IMG/VR virus record: IMGVR_UViG_3300025133_000143 | Location: 1-53,566 of that record | Reading direction: 5' to 3' (one strand) | Source: a virus | DNA: 53,566 nucleotides | Part shown: positions 30,351 through 40,048 of the stretch, piece after piece | Position numbering within the stretch: the stretch's first letter is position 1 | Layout: every line of letters begins with the position of its first letter | Position numbers and translations under genes: made by a program | Notes under the pieces: model-generated | Seen by the model: the letters and a program-made list of their open reading frames with translations, nothing else | What the model was told of the DNA's origin: nothing | Databases searched by the model: none

Positions 30351-31646
30351 CTAATATCTTTTGTAAGTGCCGAGCGACACCACCTGTGTATAAAATTCCT
30401 CAAAATTCTTAAAAGACCACTTAGATTTATCTAAACTTGCGTAGTATCTCTTATACACATCGTAATTGAGGGATCCATTAATGAACCTTAAATCATCAAA
30501 CTTCTTATTAATATAACGTAAAGCCTGCGTCTTGTCAAGGGTCTTTACAATATTTTTAGAATTATTAAAAATATGATCTAGGCGCGCCTCTGAAAATTTA
30601 GTTCCCTTTTCCACATTCTTTAACTGAACATAGAAACGCAGCCAATGGAGATATGAAAAGTGATCTTCCACTTGGTCTAGGCGCACGGGTTGTCGCAAAA
30701 TAGTAGTCGTGCGCATTTTACCATTGCGATGTTGTTGTTTTTTTATTTTCGGTCGTGACCTCACTATGCCGTTATAGGTACTCACCGCCAAAAGCTGCAA
30801 CTCCGAGATATCCCGCAAGAAGGTGGGCTCAGTATAGGCCGAAAAAAAAGAAGTGGGACCGGTTGGTCCGTTGAGATAGAGACTCATGAATTTTTGCATA
30901 GCTGGAGAGGAGAGATTTGCAACCAAACGCCAAGGAGCGTTCATATCAATATAAAACCCATATTTAAGGGCTATATTTTTATAAAAGTTGAAAGCTAGGC
31001 TCCGGGTGAAATCTTTTATTTTTTCAATGTCAGAATCTGCGTCGTAATCCCCTATTTCTAAGGCTAGCCCGCTTGATAGGATGCCGGTGGCGGAACTGAC
31101 CACGCTTGATGACCGTGAGATGGAGGTCTCGACGGCGGCTTCTTTTAATAATTGTAAAAATCGAGGTAAAAAGTCGTCAAAGGAGGTGATAGTAGCATCA
31201 TTAGCCAACAGGCGAATCGATAGTTGTCGAATGTGCCTCTGTTGTCGATTATAATCCACCGTAGGCGCGATATATCCATATGTGGCCTTAAAGTTGGTAA
31301 TGGGAGGGGCGGGAGTGGGGAAGCGTCCTTTTTTGGCGCAATATTCTATCTCTTTTTTCATTTCACGATAGGCCGCAGCCACGAAATTCACTACCTTTAC
31401 ATTTTCCTCTATTAAAGAGAGAGAGCCGGGAGAACAGCTTGCCGGTACCATGTCGGTGTTCAGGCGCCCGTAAAAAAAATCCTCCTGATTCCAAAAATCT
31501 CGGATAGGGGCCGGAAGTGTAAATTCTGCGGGGTTGTCATTGTCGTAAAAAGCATAGGCTCTATAAATTTCTCTCTTTAAAAACAAATCAAAAGTAGTTG
31601 AGCCATTAGAGGCATCAAAAAAAGAAGATGGCAAAGGATCAGCCAT
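30351..31646 (-). CDS. Conserved virion or baseplate-associated protein
   Basis: A 431-residue protein without recognised motif. It is mixed alpha/beta, with an aromatic-rich start (FFDASNGSTTFDLF) and a basic central loop (RPKIKKQQHRNGK). It is encoded directly after the 1312-residue baseplate-type protein with a TAATG overlap, so it probably belongs to the tail module. A sigma70-type promoter lies inside its 3' end and serves the replication genes that follow. The function is unknown. Confidence 0.6.
   Translation of the reverse strand: MADPLPSSFFDASNGSTTFDLFLKREIYRAYAFYDNDNPAEFTLPAPIRDFWNQEDFFYGRLNTDMVPASCSPGSLSLIEENVKVVNFVAAAYREMKKEIEYCAKKGRFPTPAPPITNFKATYGYIAPTVDYNRQQRHIRQLSIRLLANDATITSFDDFLPRFLQLLKEAAVETSISRSSSVVSSATGILSSGLALEIGDYDADSDIEKIKDFTRSLAFNFYKNIALKYGFYIDMNAPWRLVANLSSPAMQKFMSLYLNGPTGPTSFFSAYTEPTFLRDISELQLLAVSTYNGIVRSRPKIKKQQHRNGKMRTTTILRQPVRLDQVEDHFSYLHWLRFYVQLKNVEKGTKFSEARLDHIFNNSKNIVKTLDKTQALRYINKKFDDLRFINGSLNYDVYKRYYASLDKSKWSFKNFEEFYTQVVSLGTYKRY
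30510..30538 (-). promoter_or_regulatory. Intragenic sigma70-type promoter for polymerase/tubulin genes
   Basis: TTGACA (30533-30538), 17 nt, and TATATT (30510-30515), inside the tail gene 165 nt before the A-family polymerase start. It marks the switch from the structural to the replication block. Confidence 0.75.
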
Positions 31647-34600
31647 TAGGGACTCCCCACGCCGCCGGCTGCTGTCTTTGGCGCGCTGAGATCAGTCTCG
31701 CTTTCTTCGGGACATTCTTCCGTGGATGCATTTAGGCCGGACGAGAGTCGCGACGATCCATCTCCGCTATTATCGAAGAGGCATTCGAGATCGGTCGAAA
31801 ATACATTATCGCCGCTTATTTCGTTTTTAACTTTAGTGATCAAATGATAGCCGCCGAGGCCTAACTGGTTGGCATGCGTGCCAGGAGTACTTGGGTGTCC
31901 CAGATCCTTTCCGAGGGGCTGCATATTTAGATAGACATATTGTCCTGGATGGAACATGGTATTACCTACCATGTTCACATTCGCTTTATAGACCGTTGCG
32001 AGTTCCGCAAGAGGATTATAGGAATCTTGCTCAAAACGCGCTTCTCTTAGGAAAGGCTGGTCAGTCTTTGCGAATTTAATTGCCTTTACCAAACCGTTTT
32101 CGGCGCCCATATAGAGATGATAAATGCCCCTCTTAAAGTCCGCGTCATGTTTGCCGGCCCAGCCTTTCTCGGGATTGGATGTTTCAGCGTAAAGATAAAT
32201 ATAATGAAACATGGAAGTAGTCTTCTTCCAAGGATCTACAGTATAAAGCGGCGCAGTGGGGGTAATGTGTTTTAAGTCCATGTTATTTTTATATGTCGAC
32301 TTTTTGATCGCCGGGTCTGTTGAGAAATCTCCATATGTTGTCCCCCTGGCTTCGATGGGGCTTTTGTCTCCGACAGAGGGCATCGAAACCATGCCCGTCT
32401 TAAAAGTAATCTTTTGCCGCATGGTTCCCTGGAAACATTCTGCATTAAAAATATCCACCAGCGATTCTTGGAGGAGGCTTCGAAGACATGGTAAAAGACC
32501 CAGACTGGTCCTATTAGAATCGGTCACATTTCTTACAAACCATTTACGAATGGCTCTAAGCGAAATTGGAATATCCCCCATATTTATAGTTTTATAGCCC
32601 GGGCCAAAGGGGTCCTTTAAAGTCAGAGGGCCCAATAGAAGTTTTACATTTTTGGACACACAGGGCGCATACGCCACACTAGTTTCCCCCACGTTGACAT
32701 CAGTATAATCCAGAGCATGTTTGGCGAGTTCTTCGAACAGATCGGAGGCGAAAACAAAATTAATATCCCAATGATCGCTATCCTTCTTCGCTGGGTCGTT
32801 GATACCACCCTTAGAATCTAAATCTAAAAATTCATCTACCGTGAGAGTGTCCCCTCCTTTGGTCACTGAGCCGTCAGTGATAAGAAGTTGGGTGGCGGCC
32901 TCATCTCTGATTTGGCCGGCCAAGACCGGATCCGTAAAGCTGCCGAACCAATTCGTCCAAGTCCCCTTAGCTTCTTCCTCCACTATCGCGCGGCGCTCTT
33001 TAACCGCCTCCTGATGGTCTTGGACTTGCTGCGCGTCTTGGCCTGCAACGTTTTTGACGTATTGACGATAATCGGCGTCATCAGTATCCGTTTTTAAATT
33101 TATGCCCTTTCCTCTGGCGAATTTCTGGCCGGCCAAATCTAAAGACTGTCCCACCATAACTGCCCGATTTTCAGTGAAGGCCTGCCAGGAGCTTTTAGCG
33201 CCCTGGATACCCAGCGCGCCCGGGTTGGTTATAGTAGTATTTTTAGAATCTAATTTAACTTTCGTTTGCTGCCACTGCGCCTGTTTAATCAGTTCTCGGG
33301 TTACCCGACCAGTATAGATCTGAGAATTGCCATCCATATCATACACCCCTTCGGCGAGTTCCGCCAACAAGGAGTCCGCCATCCAGGCCCTGGCCCATTG
33401 ATTAATATTATCTAATTTTGTCTCTGCTGTTTTGACCGCCGCCTGATCACAATAAACTTTAGCTTCGGCCAACTCATTATTTACCTCACTACGACGAGCG
33501 CGGACAAAAGGAGTGGCCAGAACATTGGCTTTGCTGTCCGATAAAAGTCCTTCGATTCGAGCGCGGTAGTGTAGAGTCAAAGTAAAGACCCCATCCTGGC
33601 CGATATCGAATTCATGATCAATCATCGTTAAGAATAGGGGTGTGATGTTATGTTTGACGCCGTCTTTCATATCGGAATCAAATATCGCGCCTTTTGCGGG
33701 CGCCCAGCCGACGACCATTTTCATTTCAAAATGTGTAATACCATCGCGGTCATTGAGAACGGGTTGTCGACCGGCGGCGCCGATTGTTCCTTTTGTGGGA
33801 GCCCCTTTAGCACATTTAGCTGCTGCCGTCTTTTTACGGCCGGCTTGGGCAGCGGCCACTTTCGCTTGGAGATCTTGCATGTCGCGAGCGGGGCGCCTCA
33901 AGAAATCTAAATAACTCCATTTTCGGCTGCCGGCGCCTTTGCGCGGTGTGGTTAGTTCATCAAAATTCTGAAAAAACAAAGTCACAGAAGCTCTCACGTC
34001 ATTGCGTATTGTAGCCGGGTTATCACTGATGTATTCCCAGGTGATATTTTTGATACCTACTTGGCCTTTCATGGCGTTGTCATTCGTCATGCTGGAGAAA
34101 TTTGTTTGTTGGGGAAATGTCATTTCTTGTTCATCGTGGGGGCAACCTTGGGCATTGTAAAAGACTTTATAAAATCTATAAACTGGTACCAAATGAGATA
34201 ATTGGATATTGGTGCTCTTTTGGATAAAGTTGGACCAACCTTTTTGCATAAATAATTTATTAATAAATTCAGGAGGGCTCCCATGGGCCATCTCTACTCT
34301 TTTGTAGGCTTCAATACGTCGATCTCGTTTTTGTTTCAGTTGAGCTAAATTTAATATGTTAGAGGCCAAAATACATTTCTCGCTCATAACGAGATCTTTC
34401 ATGGAAAGATCTAGCGACATGTTGGCAGTATCCAGAGTACTGCACGGGTCGCGGTTTTCTTTCTTTCGGAGGGCCAGCATCTTCTCCTTGAGTTTTTCTT
34501 TCTTGTCCTTATCCGTGGTTGCGGCATATTCCCGCTCTAATTCTCTCATCTCAGCGGGAGCGCGGAAGTCCTTTTTCGCCTGGTCTTTATTAATAACAAA

Positions 34601-35584
34601 ATAGTTATAAGATAAAATATCCTTCGCTGTGAGGCCGCCATAGCCTAACATTACATATCGGGCGTTTGAGCGGGGAAGGCCAGCCAACCCATCGGCTTTT
34701 TTTGCGTCTGCCTCCGTTCCGGTACCAGACGCGAGAAGGGCGCGAATATCAATCCCAGTCTCCACCAGGAAGTCCTCCAACGTCATCCGAAAATACTTGC
34801 CCTTAAAAGGTAACATATCTTCGGTAATAACTATTTGTGTTGGCACGCCCGGGCCGGATGGGACAAAGGACGCAAGATTCTCGTAATTATTAGCATCGAT
34901 TGTCTGACCCACCCGAGCCACCATTTGAAAGGGGTGGCTCATCACCGATTGGTATTTGTCGCCTGGGGCTACAGTGGTCGAGTGTGCCCGCGACGAGAAA
35001 GTACCCTTTGCGCGCGTATAGGGAAATCGGAGTGCATCTTGTCTTTCCACAACTGTGCCGGCGGTGTGGATGGAAACAAATGGATTATCTTGCATGCCAA
35101 AACTTGAAATATTTTGATAACGCACATTAGACGCCCCTACAAAATCCATAATGGCGTCCTGTAACACCACTTTGGAAAAGAAATTGGCAGCAATATTCTG
35201 GCGTATCCCTGGTACGTCTGCCCAGGCGCCGGTTCGAACACCCGAACTCGGGTTACTTGTGGCCTTAAATGGATCATCGTCGGGGGCGTATTTATCATAA
35301 AGATATTCCGCTTGATCTCTGGATGGTCCATCGAGGTTCTTCGCGCCAAAGATCTTTGTCAGGCCCTGGATCCTATCAAGTCCGACGGAACCTTCGAGTG
35401 CTATAAGATCAAAAACTGTGCATGGTTTGCCATTGAGTTCGCTCGAAACCTGAGTGTTGATAATCAGGGCCTGTTTTTGGCTCGTGGGATTCCAAGAAAA
35501 ATTGTGATACCCCTTGGGTGCCTGCCCCGTAGAAACATTTAGGCGCTTTTCTTTCTCGCGTTCTTCTTGGGTTTTGCTAGCCAT
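31646..35584 (-). CDS. Large tail/baseplate structural protein
   Basis: A 1312-residue protein, the longest in the window. It starts with a charged region (KTQEEREKEKRLN), has a coiled-coil stretch near 380-410 (rich in KDKKEKLKEK), several beta-rich repeats, an Ala/Lys-rich linker (~660-690) and an acidic C-terminus ending TAAGGVGSP. The size, position between the LysM baseplate gene and the replication block, and overlap (8 nt) with the LysM gene suggest a baseplate hub or wedge component. I cannot match it to one T4 protein. Confidence 0.7.
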   Translation of the reverse strand: MASKTQEEREKEKRLNVSTGQAPKGYHNFSWNPTSQKQALIINTQVSSELNGKPCTVFDLIALEGSVGLDRIQGLTKIFGAKNLDGPSRDQAEYLYDKYAPDDDPFKATSNPSSGVRTGAWADVPGIRQNIAANFFSKVVLQDAIMDFVGASNVRYQNISSFGMQDNPFVSIHTAGTVVERQDALRFPYTRAKGTFSSRAHSTTVAPGDKYQSVMSHPFQMVARVGQTIDANNYENLASFVPSGPGVPTQIVITEDMLPFKGKYFRMTLEDFLVETGIDIRALLASGTGTEADAKKADGLAGLPRSNARYVMLGYGGLTAKDILSYNYFVINKDQAKKDFRAPAEMRELEREYAATTDKDKKEKLKEKMLALRKKENRDPCSTLDTANMSLDLSMKDLVMSEKCILASNILNLAQLKQKRDRRIEAYKRVEMAHGSPPEFINKLFMQKGWSNFIQKSTNIQLSHLVPVYRFYKVFYNAQGCPHDEQEMTFPQQTNFSSMTNDNAMKGQVGIKNITWEYISDNPATIRNDVRASVTLFFQNFDELTTPRKGAGSRKWSYLDFLRRPARDMQDLQAKVAAAQAGRKKTAAAKCAKGAPTKGTIGAAGRQPVLNDRDGITHFEMKMVVGWAPAKGAIFDSDMKDGVKHNITPLFLTMIDHEFDIGQDGVFTLTLHYRARIEGLLSDSKANVLATPFVRARRSEVNNELAEAKVYCDQAAVKTAETKLDNINQWARAWMADSLLAELAEGVYDMDGNSQIYTGRVTRELIKQAQWQQTKVKLDSKNTTITNPGALGIQGAKSSWQAFTENRAVMVGQSLDLAGQKFARGKGINLKTDTDDADYRQYVKNVAGQDAQQVQDHQEAVKERRAIVEEEAKGTWTNWFGSFTDPVLAGQIRDEAATQLLITDGSVTKGGDTLTVDEFLDLDSKGGINDPAKKDSDHWDINFVFASDLFEELAKHALDYTDVNVGETSVAYAPCVSKNVKLLLGPLTLKDPFGPGYKTINMGDIPISLRAIRKWFVRNVTDSNRTSLGLLPCLRSLLQESLVDIFNAECFQGTMRQKITFKTGMVSMPSVGDKSPIEARGTTYGDFSTDPAIKKSTYKNNMDLKHITPTAPLYTVDPWKKTTSMFHYIYLYAETSNPEKGWAGKHDADFKRGIYHLYMGAENGLVKAIKFAKTDQPFLREARFEQDSYNPLAELATVYKANVNMVGNTMFHPGQYVYLNMQPLGKDLGHPSTPGTHANQLGLGGYHLITKVKNEISGDNVFSTDLECLFDNSGDGSSRLSSGLNASTEECPEESETDLSAPKTAAGGVGSP

Positions 35585-35930
35585 TATTCGCTTCCGTATA
35601 TAAACTTGCTAACCTTTCTGGCGGGAAAGGAATTAATATAATTTGGCCCAAATTCACATGATTCTCTGTAGGCATCTGGTTATACCAGGGAATGATCCAC
35701 CAATACTCTGGCTCACCGTAATATTTGTGAGCCAACTTATAAAATCGATCTCCTGTTTTCCACACATGCTGAATGGTAGTAAGGTTCTTGCGTTCGGTTA
35801 CAGTCAGGGTGTGAATTTCTGGCGTCAAGTATTGCTTAACCCTCTTCACTCCCCGCTTCGAAAGGATTTCATAATATAATTCTGCCTCGTTAAATCGCTC
35901 TTCCCTATTATCATATCTTCCTGATGACAT
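35577..35930 (-). CDS. LysM baseplate wedge protein (gp53-like)
   Basis: A 117-residue protein. Residues ~55-105 form a LysM-type motif: WKTGDRFYKLAHKYYG, YWWIIPWYNQ and VNLGQIILIPFP. T4 gp53 and related baseplate proteins of contractile tails carry this fold, which binds neighbouring baseplate parts. GGAGGAGGT lies before the ATG. It is flanked by other tail genes. Confidence 0.85.
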   Translation of the reverse strand: MSSGRYDNREERFNEAELYYEILSKRGVKRVKQYLTPEIHTLTVTERKNLTTIQHVWKTGDRFYKLAHKYYGEPEYWWIIPWYNQMPTENHVNLGQIILIPFPPERLASLYTEANNG

Positions 35931-36938
35931 TTAGCTACCTCCTCCCATTATCTTGCGCACTCGGGCCGCTTCTTCTTGAACATCTGTCATGGCTTCTTGT
36001 GCAGCTTCGTTGGCTTTTCGACTGTCTGCCAGGGCTTCGTCTGCCTGTCTCATGGCTTCTTTGATTTGGGCGTCGAGTTCTATGGCGTCCGGAATCGATC
36101 TAAAGGGAGCGTTGGCACCCTGGTCTTCGGATCCTTCAAATTCCGTACTGAATAAGCCTTTGGGAACAAAAGGAAAAGCACCTTCTGTTTCTCCGCGCCA
36201 CTCTTTAGCACTAGACCATCCAAGCTTTTCTTTATGTAGAACATCCCCCTCTAGACTCAAAGTGAAACTTTTGGGCCAGAGTTGATCATCGGGATCAAAG
36301 AACCCCGCGTCCAGATCTGGAGAAAAGTCTAATCCACCGACTACCACATAAAGGCCGTTGGAGTCCGCTCCCTGTAATAAATTAGAAAATTTTACTTGGA
36401 TGAGGGGAGGTCTCACGAGAGCTGATTGTCCAGCTGTGTTACCCAAACTCTCATAGCGTCCATAGAGCATTTTTACCAGTTGGGCGGTATTGGAGAGATT
36501 AACTTTGGCCTCGTGAATACTTGCGGCCGGCACAGTCCAGGCTAAAGATATAGTTCGCATGGTGTTTTTATAGGTTGCGATGATATCATTCCGCTGAATT
36601 AACTCTTCCTTGTTCCAGTTGACCGCATAACTGTCCGTAAATTCCGTGAGCATGCCCTTAAACTGAACCGTTTGATTAGAAGAAAGTCCGGTGATTTTAA
36701 TCCAATAACCTTTGTTAGCATATATATTAGTCGGGTCTGAAAATCCCGTTTGGCCAAAGGGAATATTATGATAGTCAGGCCTGTCGACTCCTGCACCCTG
36801 GAAGGGGCTTTGTTTTTGAACAGGCGCGTGCTCTGCATCAAATTTTTGTTGTTGTGCAGTCATCTCTGCCGGGTTGGCCTCTGTCTTGGGGCCCTGCTCG
36901 TCCGATAATGTCTTTAAAAGTTTTTTAGTTCTTCCCAT
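35931..36938 (-). CDS. Baseplate/tail-tube junction protein
   Basis: A 335-residue protein. Its middle part (YWIKITGL through SLAWTVPAASIHEA) resembles the tube-like hub proteins at the tail-tube base of contractile phages, by position and by the WNKEELIQRNDIIATYKNT segment found in similar aquatic-phage proteins (memory). The C-terminal ~60 residues form a helix with Ala-rich heptads (EAMRQADEALADSRKANE) and end GGGS. It lies between tape measure and LysM genes, the position of T4 gp48/gp54 analogues. Confidence 0.65.
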   Translation of the reverse strand: MGRTKKLLKTLSDEQGPKTEANPAEMTAQQQKFDAEHAPVQKQSPFQGAGVDRPDYHNIPFGQTGFSDPTNIYANKGYWIKITGLSSNQTVQFKGMLTEFTDSYAVNWNKEELIQRNDIIATYKNTMRTISLAWTVPAASIHEAKVNLSNTAQLVKMLYGRYESLGNTAGQSALVRPPLIQVKFSNLLQGADSNGLYVVVGGLDFSPDLDAGFFDPDDQLWPKSFTLSLEGDVLHKEKLGWSSAKEWRGETEGAFPFVPKGLFSTEFEGSEDQGANAPFRSIPDAIELDAQIKEAMRQADEALADSRKANEAAQEAMTDVQEEAARVRKIMGGGS

Positions 36939-36963
36939 TCCAATCTCCCGTGATCCTAATTAG

Positions 36964-39318
36964 CTATCCGTTTATATTCCCCGCTTTTTTAATTCTCCCA
37001 TCAGCAATTTCGCCAGCCCAATTGCCCATCTTAACAGAATCCATCATCAGCGTCACTTCTAATTTCTGAGGCTTCGGCTTTGCAGCCTTTCCTCCGGCGC
37101 CCTTGGCTCCTGCTGCTGTTGCGCCTACGGCGACACCGCCCATGATTGCGGGGGCCATCGCAAGAGCCAGGGGATTTACAGCCATCATGGTGAAACCTGC
37201 GCCCATGGCGTAAATCCCGGCGCCCATACGCGCAATGTTATCTGCCGCTTCACCCGTAACCAAAGATAGGGCAGTAAAAAGATCGGTTAGCGCAGAAAGT
37301 TTACTCACGTCCATTCTTTCTACAGAATCCGCTATCCAACTAAGACCTTTAGAGATAGCCCACATAGTCAATACGCCCAGTCCGAGAACAACCAAGGCGG
37401 CCGCGATGGCAAGAAGGCCAAATGCAAGTACTGGAGCCGCCCCGGCGGCCATATAAATAGCCACACCCATAGCGACGAAGATACTCCCGACCATAATAAG
37501 CAGTTCTACAAAGCTGGATCCCACCTGGGCCTCTACAAGCCAATATATCAACATAAGAATTCCCGTAACCACCAATGAAATAGCCGTGAAAATTCCCATA
37601 GATGAAGCGTGCATGAAAAGGAACGCGGCGCCGATTCCCATGAGAACCAAAGTTAAGATTCGGCCCGGAGTCTCCATCTGGGTAAATGCCGCGAATAGCA
37701 GTACCATGGCCCCGACTATTCCCGCTTTTCCCATCATAAGCAACTTGGTTTTAGTCATTTCAACATTCGCCAGGGAGAGTTGGAGCTTAAAAGCTAGGAC
37801 TGCAGCTGATATTCCAAATATAAGATATGGCACAGCGGGACTGATACTTATAAACTTGCCTATGATATCCATAAACTGTCCCAGAAGCTTGACGACGGGG
37901 AGCATGGAAGCGGCGAATGATCGCATAATCTGCGTGTATTCATCTTTTATAGAATTAAAATCTTTCTGTTGTTTGGCCAGTTCAAGTAATTCTGCTTGGC
38001 TCTTCTGGGCGCCGCCGGCCATATTATCAAAATCTCCAGCCATTACTTGAGCAAGTTCACTAACATCGGACAAACCCATCGCCTCAGTTAGGGCCTTCCG
38101 TTGGTAATAACCCATATCATCAAAAGAAACGCCCGCCTGATTTACAGCATCCGACAGCATCTTCATTCTCTCGCTTGGATCTGTGGTCGTAACCATCTCC
38201 ATCGAATTTAAAAATGAGCCGCCCAACATTGCATTTAATTTACCAACCGATTCTGCGGCGCCGTCGAAAGTATCAAATTTTTCAGTAATATTTAATAATT
38301 GTTCGACTTCCATTCCGGCTTTTTTTGCATTAATATATAATTTCTTAAAAACACCGGTGCTTGCTTTGCCAAATTTGGCCATCTGTTTTTTGCTGCTCTC
38401 AAAGTTCTGGGCCATTTCTTTGGCAGGTCGACCAAGTGACTGGGCCGTTAAAAACATTTCTGTTTGAAAGTTCGTAGCCTCTGTAGCTCCAAAGCCCATT
38501 ACTTTAGTGAGATGGTTAACGTTTTCCGAGGTGATATCAGCACTCACTCCGAACTTATTTAAAAGGGCCGTGGTTTGTTCTAGTTCGGTTCTAGAGGCTT
38601 TACTCATCGTTTCCAAAGTATAAACATTTTCCACCAAAGCCGTCATGGTTTCAGAGGCGCCTTCCATGGTGACTCCCATGGTATACATGTCGGCCTCAAG
38701 TTGGACTAGTTCATCTCCATATCGTTGAGCCTGCCCCGTATTCTGACTAAACCTAACTAAAGCCTCGTCCTGAGCCGTAGCTAGGGCTATCGTACTCTGA
38801 ACAACCTTCATCATACTTGAACCTGCGAGGTTTGCTACGGTCAGAGTGTCAGCAAGAGCGGCGCCGGCGTCGGCGGGGTTATTTAAAAAGCCACCGAGGG
38901 CGGTGTTTTTCCAGGAATCACCCACGCCCGAGAGGGCGGTGATTCTCATCGCTATATTTCTTTGATTTCTGGCAGATATTTCCGCCTCTGCGTCGAGTTT
39001 TGCACCTTCCTTCTTAGCATCATTTAGACGGTCTGTGGCAGCCGTTATCTCGTCTGTATCTTTCAGGATTTTAGCTAGCGCTAGCGCTTCTTCAGCCAGG
39101 GCTATCTTTCGTTGGCTATCAAGTTTGACGGCGTCAAGCCGCAACTTATTATAATCCTTCCCCATCTCGTTCATATTCTTGTGCGCCTCATGTTGCGCTT
39201 CCATGGTTGCGAGTCGTATACGCTCCGTCTCCGAGAGACGTTTGAGAATATCTAGGCTTTCCTGTTCAGCCTTAGTTTCTTCTGCCGCGTTGGGTTTTTT
39301 GGGATCGTCACCTGCCAT
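36964..39318 (-). CDS. Tail tape measure protein
   Basis: A 784-residue protein with charged helical N-terminal coils (1-130), a long helical middle, and a cluster of hydrophobic helices about residues 490-660, then an Ala/Gly-rich segment and a basic tail. This is the tape measure plan, and it is encoded between the tail assembly genes and the baseplate. At about 0.15 nm per residue (family rule of thumb) it predicts a tail near 115-120 nm. It probably needs the chaperone pair upstream. Confidence 0.85.
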   Translation of the reverse strand: MAGDDPKKPNAAEETKAEQESLDILKRLSETERIRLATMEAQHEAHKNMNEMGKDYNKLRLDAVKLDSQRKIALAEEALALAKILKDTDEITAATDRLNDAKKEGAKLDAEAEISARNQRNIAMRITALSGVGDSWKNTALGGFLNNPADAGAALADTLTVANLAGSSMMKVVQSTIALATAQDEALVRFSQNTGQAQRYGDELVQLEADMYTMGVTMEGASETMTALVENVYTLETMSKASRTELEQTTALLNKFGVSADITSENVNHLTKVMGFGATEATNFQTEMFLTAQSLGRPAKEMAQNFESSKKQMAKFGKASTGVFKKLYINAKKAGMEVEQLLNITEKFDTFDGAAESVGKLNAMLGGSFLNSMEMVTTTDPSERMKMLSDAVNQAGVSFDDMGYYQRKALTEAMGLSDVSELAQVMAGDFDNMAGGAQKSQAELLELAKQQKDFNSIKDEYTQIMRSFAASMLPVVKLLGQFMDIIGKFISISPAVPYLIFGISAAVLAFKLQLSLANVEMTKTKLLMMGKAGIVGAMVLLFAAFTQMETPGRILTLVLMGIGAAFLFMHASSMGIFTAISLVVTGILMLIYWLVEAQVGSSFVELLIMVGSIFVAMGVAIYMAAGAAPVLAFGLLAIAAALVVLGLGVLTMWAISKGLSWIADSVERMDVSKLSALTDLFTALSLVTGEAADNIARMGAGIYAMGAGFTMMAVNPLALAMAPAIMGGVAVGATAAGAKGAGGKAAKPKPQKLEVTLMMDSVKMGNWAGEIADGRIKKAGNING

Positions 39319-39335
39319 ATTACATTAAAATCCTT

Positions 39336-39680
39336 TTATTTAAAGGGCCAAATCAATCCTGTTTCGCCTTCGAAATTTTTAATGGCCATTTCCAGTTTAG
39401 ATTTATTTTTAAAAGTTCTAGGATCATCTAGGCCGTTTTTCGCCACTGATTCTAAATAATTCTTTTCTCTTCCTAATGTTCGAGCAAACGAATTCACATC
39501 GGAGCGTTTGCCTCGAATTCCTACCGGTACCTTTGGGCCTCCAAACATATCTTGCAGGATAATTTTAATTGTACTGCCAAACATGGCCAACCAACTTTCA
39601 TCCAGCCGGTCTTTATTTTTCTTCATTTCTTCCAAATCAAATTCGATTGAAACAAGTTGTTCTTCATTAAGGATCGCCAT
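39336..39680 (-). CDS. Conserved tail-module protein
   Basis: A 114-residue protein with MFGSTIKIILQDMFGG, FARTLGREKNYLESV, GLDDPRTFKNK and a GLIWPFK end. The set of motifs recurs in marine myophages from memory, always near the tape measure. The function is unknown; a tail completion or assembly role is likely from context. It starts a new unit after a terminator and a late-type motif. Confidence 0.7.
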   Translation of the reverse strand: MAILNEEQLVSIEFDLEEMKKNKDRLDESWLAMFGSTIKIILQDMFGGPKVPVGIRGKRSDVNSFARTLGREKNYLESVAKNGLDDPRTFKNKSKLEMAIKNFEGETGLIWPFK

Positions 39681-39705
39681 TTAAATAAATTCCTTCTTTC
39701 TCTAG

Positions 39706-39713
39706 TAAATAGT
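39706..39713 (-). promoter_or_regulatory. Late-type promoter motif before tape measure block
   Basis: The coding strand reads CGTAACTATTTACTAGAG, 25 nt before the ATG at 39680 and just after an intrinsic terminator. It is a full match to the ACTATTTA motif. Confidence 0.6.
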
Positions 39714-39729
39714 TACGTCGAGCAAATAT

Positions 39730-39766
39730 ATAAAAAATAAGACCAGACCTATAAAAAGACCTGGCC
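39730..39766 (-). terminator. Intrinsic terminator after tail chaperone genes
   Basis: Directly after the stop codon at 39767, a 9-bp stem with G-U pairs (GGCCAGGTC / GGTCTGGTC) is followed by TTATTTTTTATA. It separates the sheath/tube unit from the tape measure unit. Confidence 0.75.
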
Positions 39767-40048
39767 TTATCGGGGCTTGGGAGGGCGACGGGGTTGTCCG
39801 CCACCTTTGGATTTCGAAGCTTTATTCATTGCTTCGCTTTCTTCTTTAAGTTGCTTAACGAGACGATTTAGGAACCATCTGCGAATTTGTACCGGAAGAT
39901 TATAGGCCTCTATAAACGACCACCCCATGTGGTACTGTAACAAGAACATTTCTTCATAAACACCTTCAAGATATTCATCGTTTAGGCCAAAAAAAGTCCG
40001 TCGTAAACGGAACCTCCAATTCTTCGGTTTCAAAACCACAAAGGCCAC
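39767..40048 (-). CDS. Tail assembly chaperone second part (gp51-like), frameshift-linked
   Basis: The frame carries a conserved block: EDEYLEG-type helix, EEMFLLQYHMGWSFIEAYNL, PVQIRRWFLNRLVKQ and a Lys/Pro-rich tail. Tail assembly chaperones use a short second frame like this, reached by slippage at the end of the first. The first ~20 codons overlap the gp26-like gene and look like shadow sequence. No good start lies after the overlap, so I favour translation as a fusion through the T7 run at 39989-39995 by a +1 or -2 shift. An independent ATG at 40048 is the alternative. Confidence 0.65.
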   Translation of the reverse strand: MAFVVLKPKNWRFRLRRTFFGLNDEYLEGVYEEMFLLQYHMGWSFIEAYNLPVQIRRWFLNRLVKQLKEESEAMNKASKSKGGGQPRRPPKPR

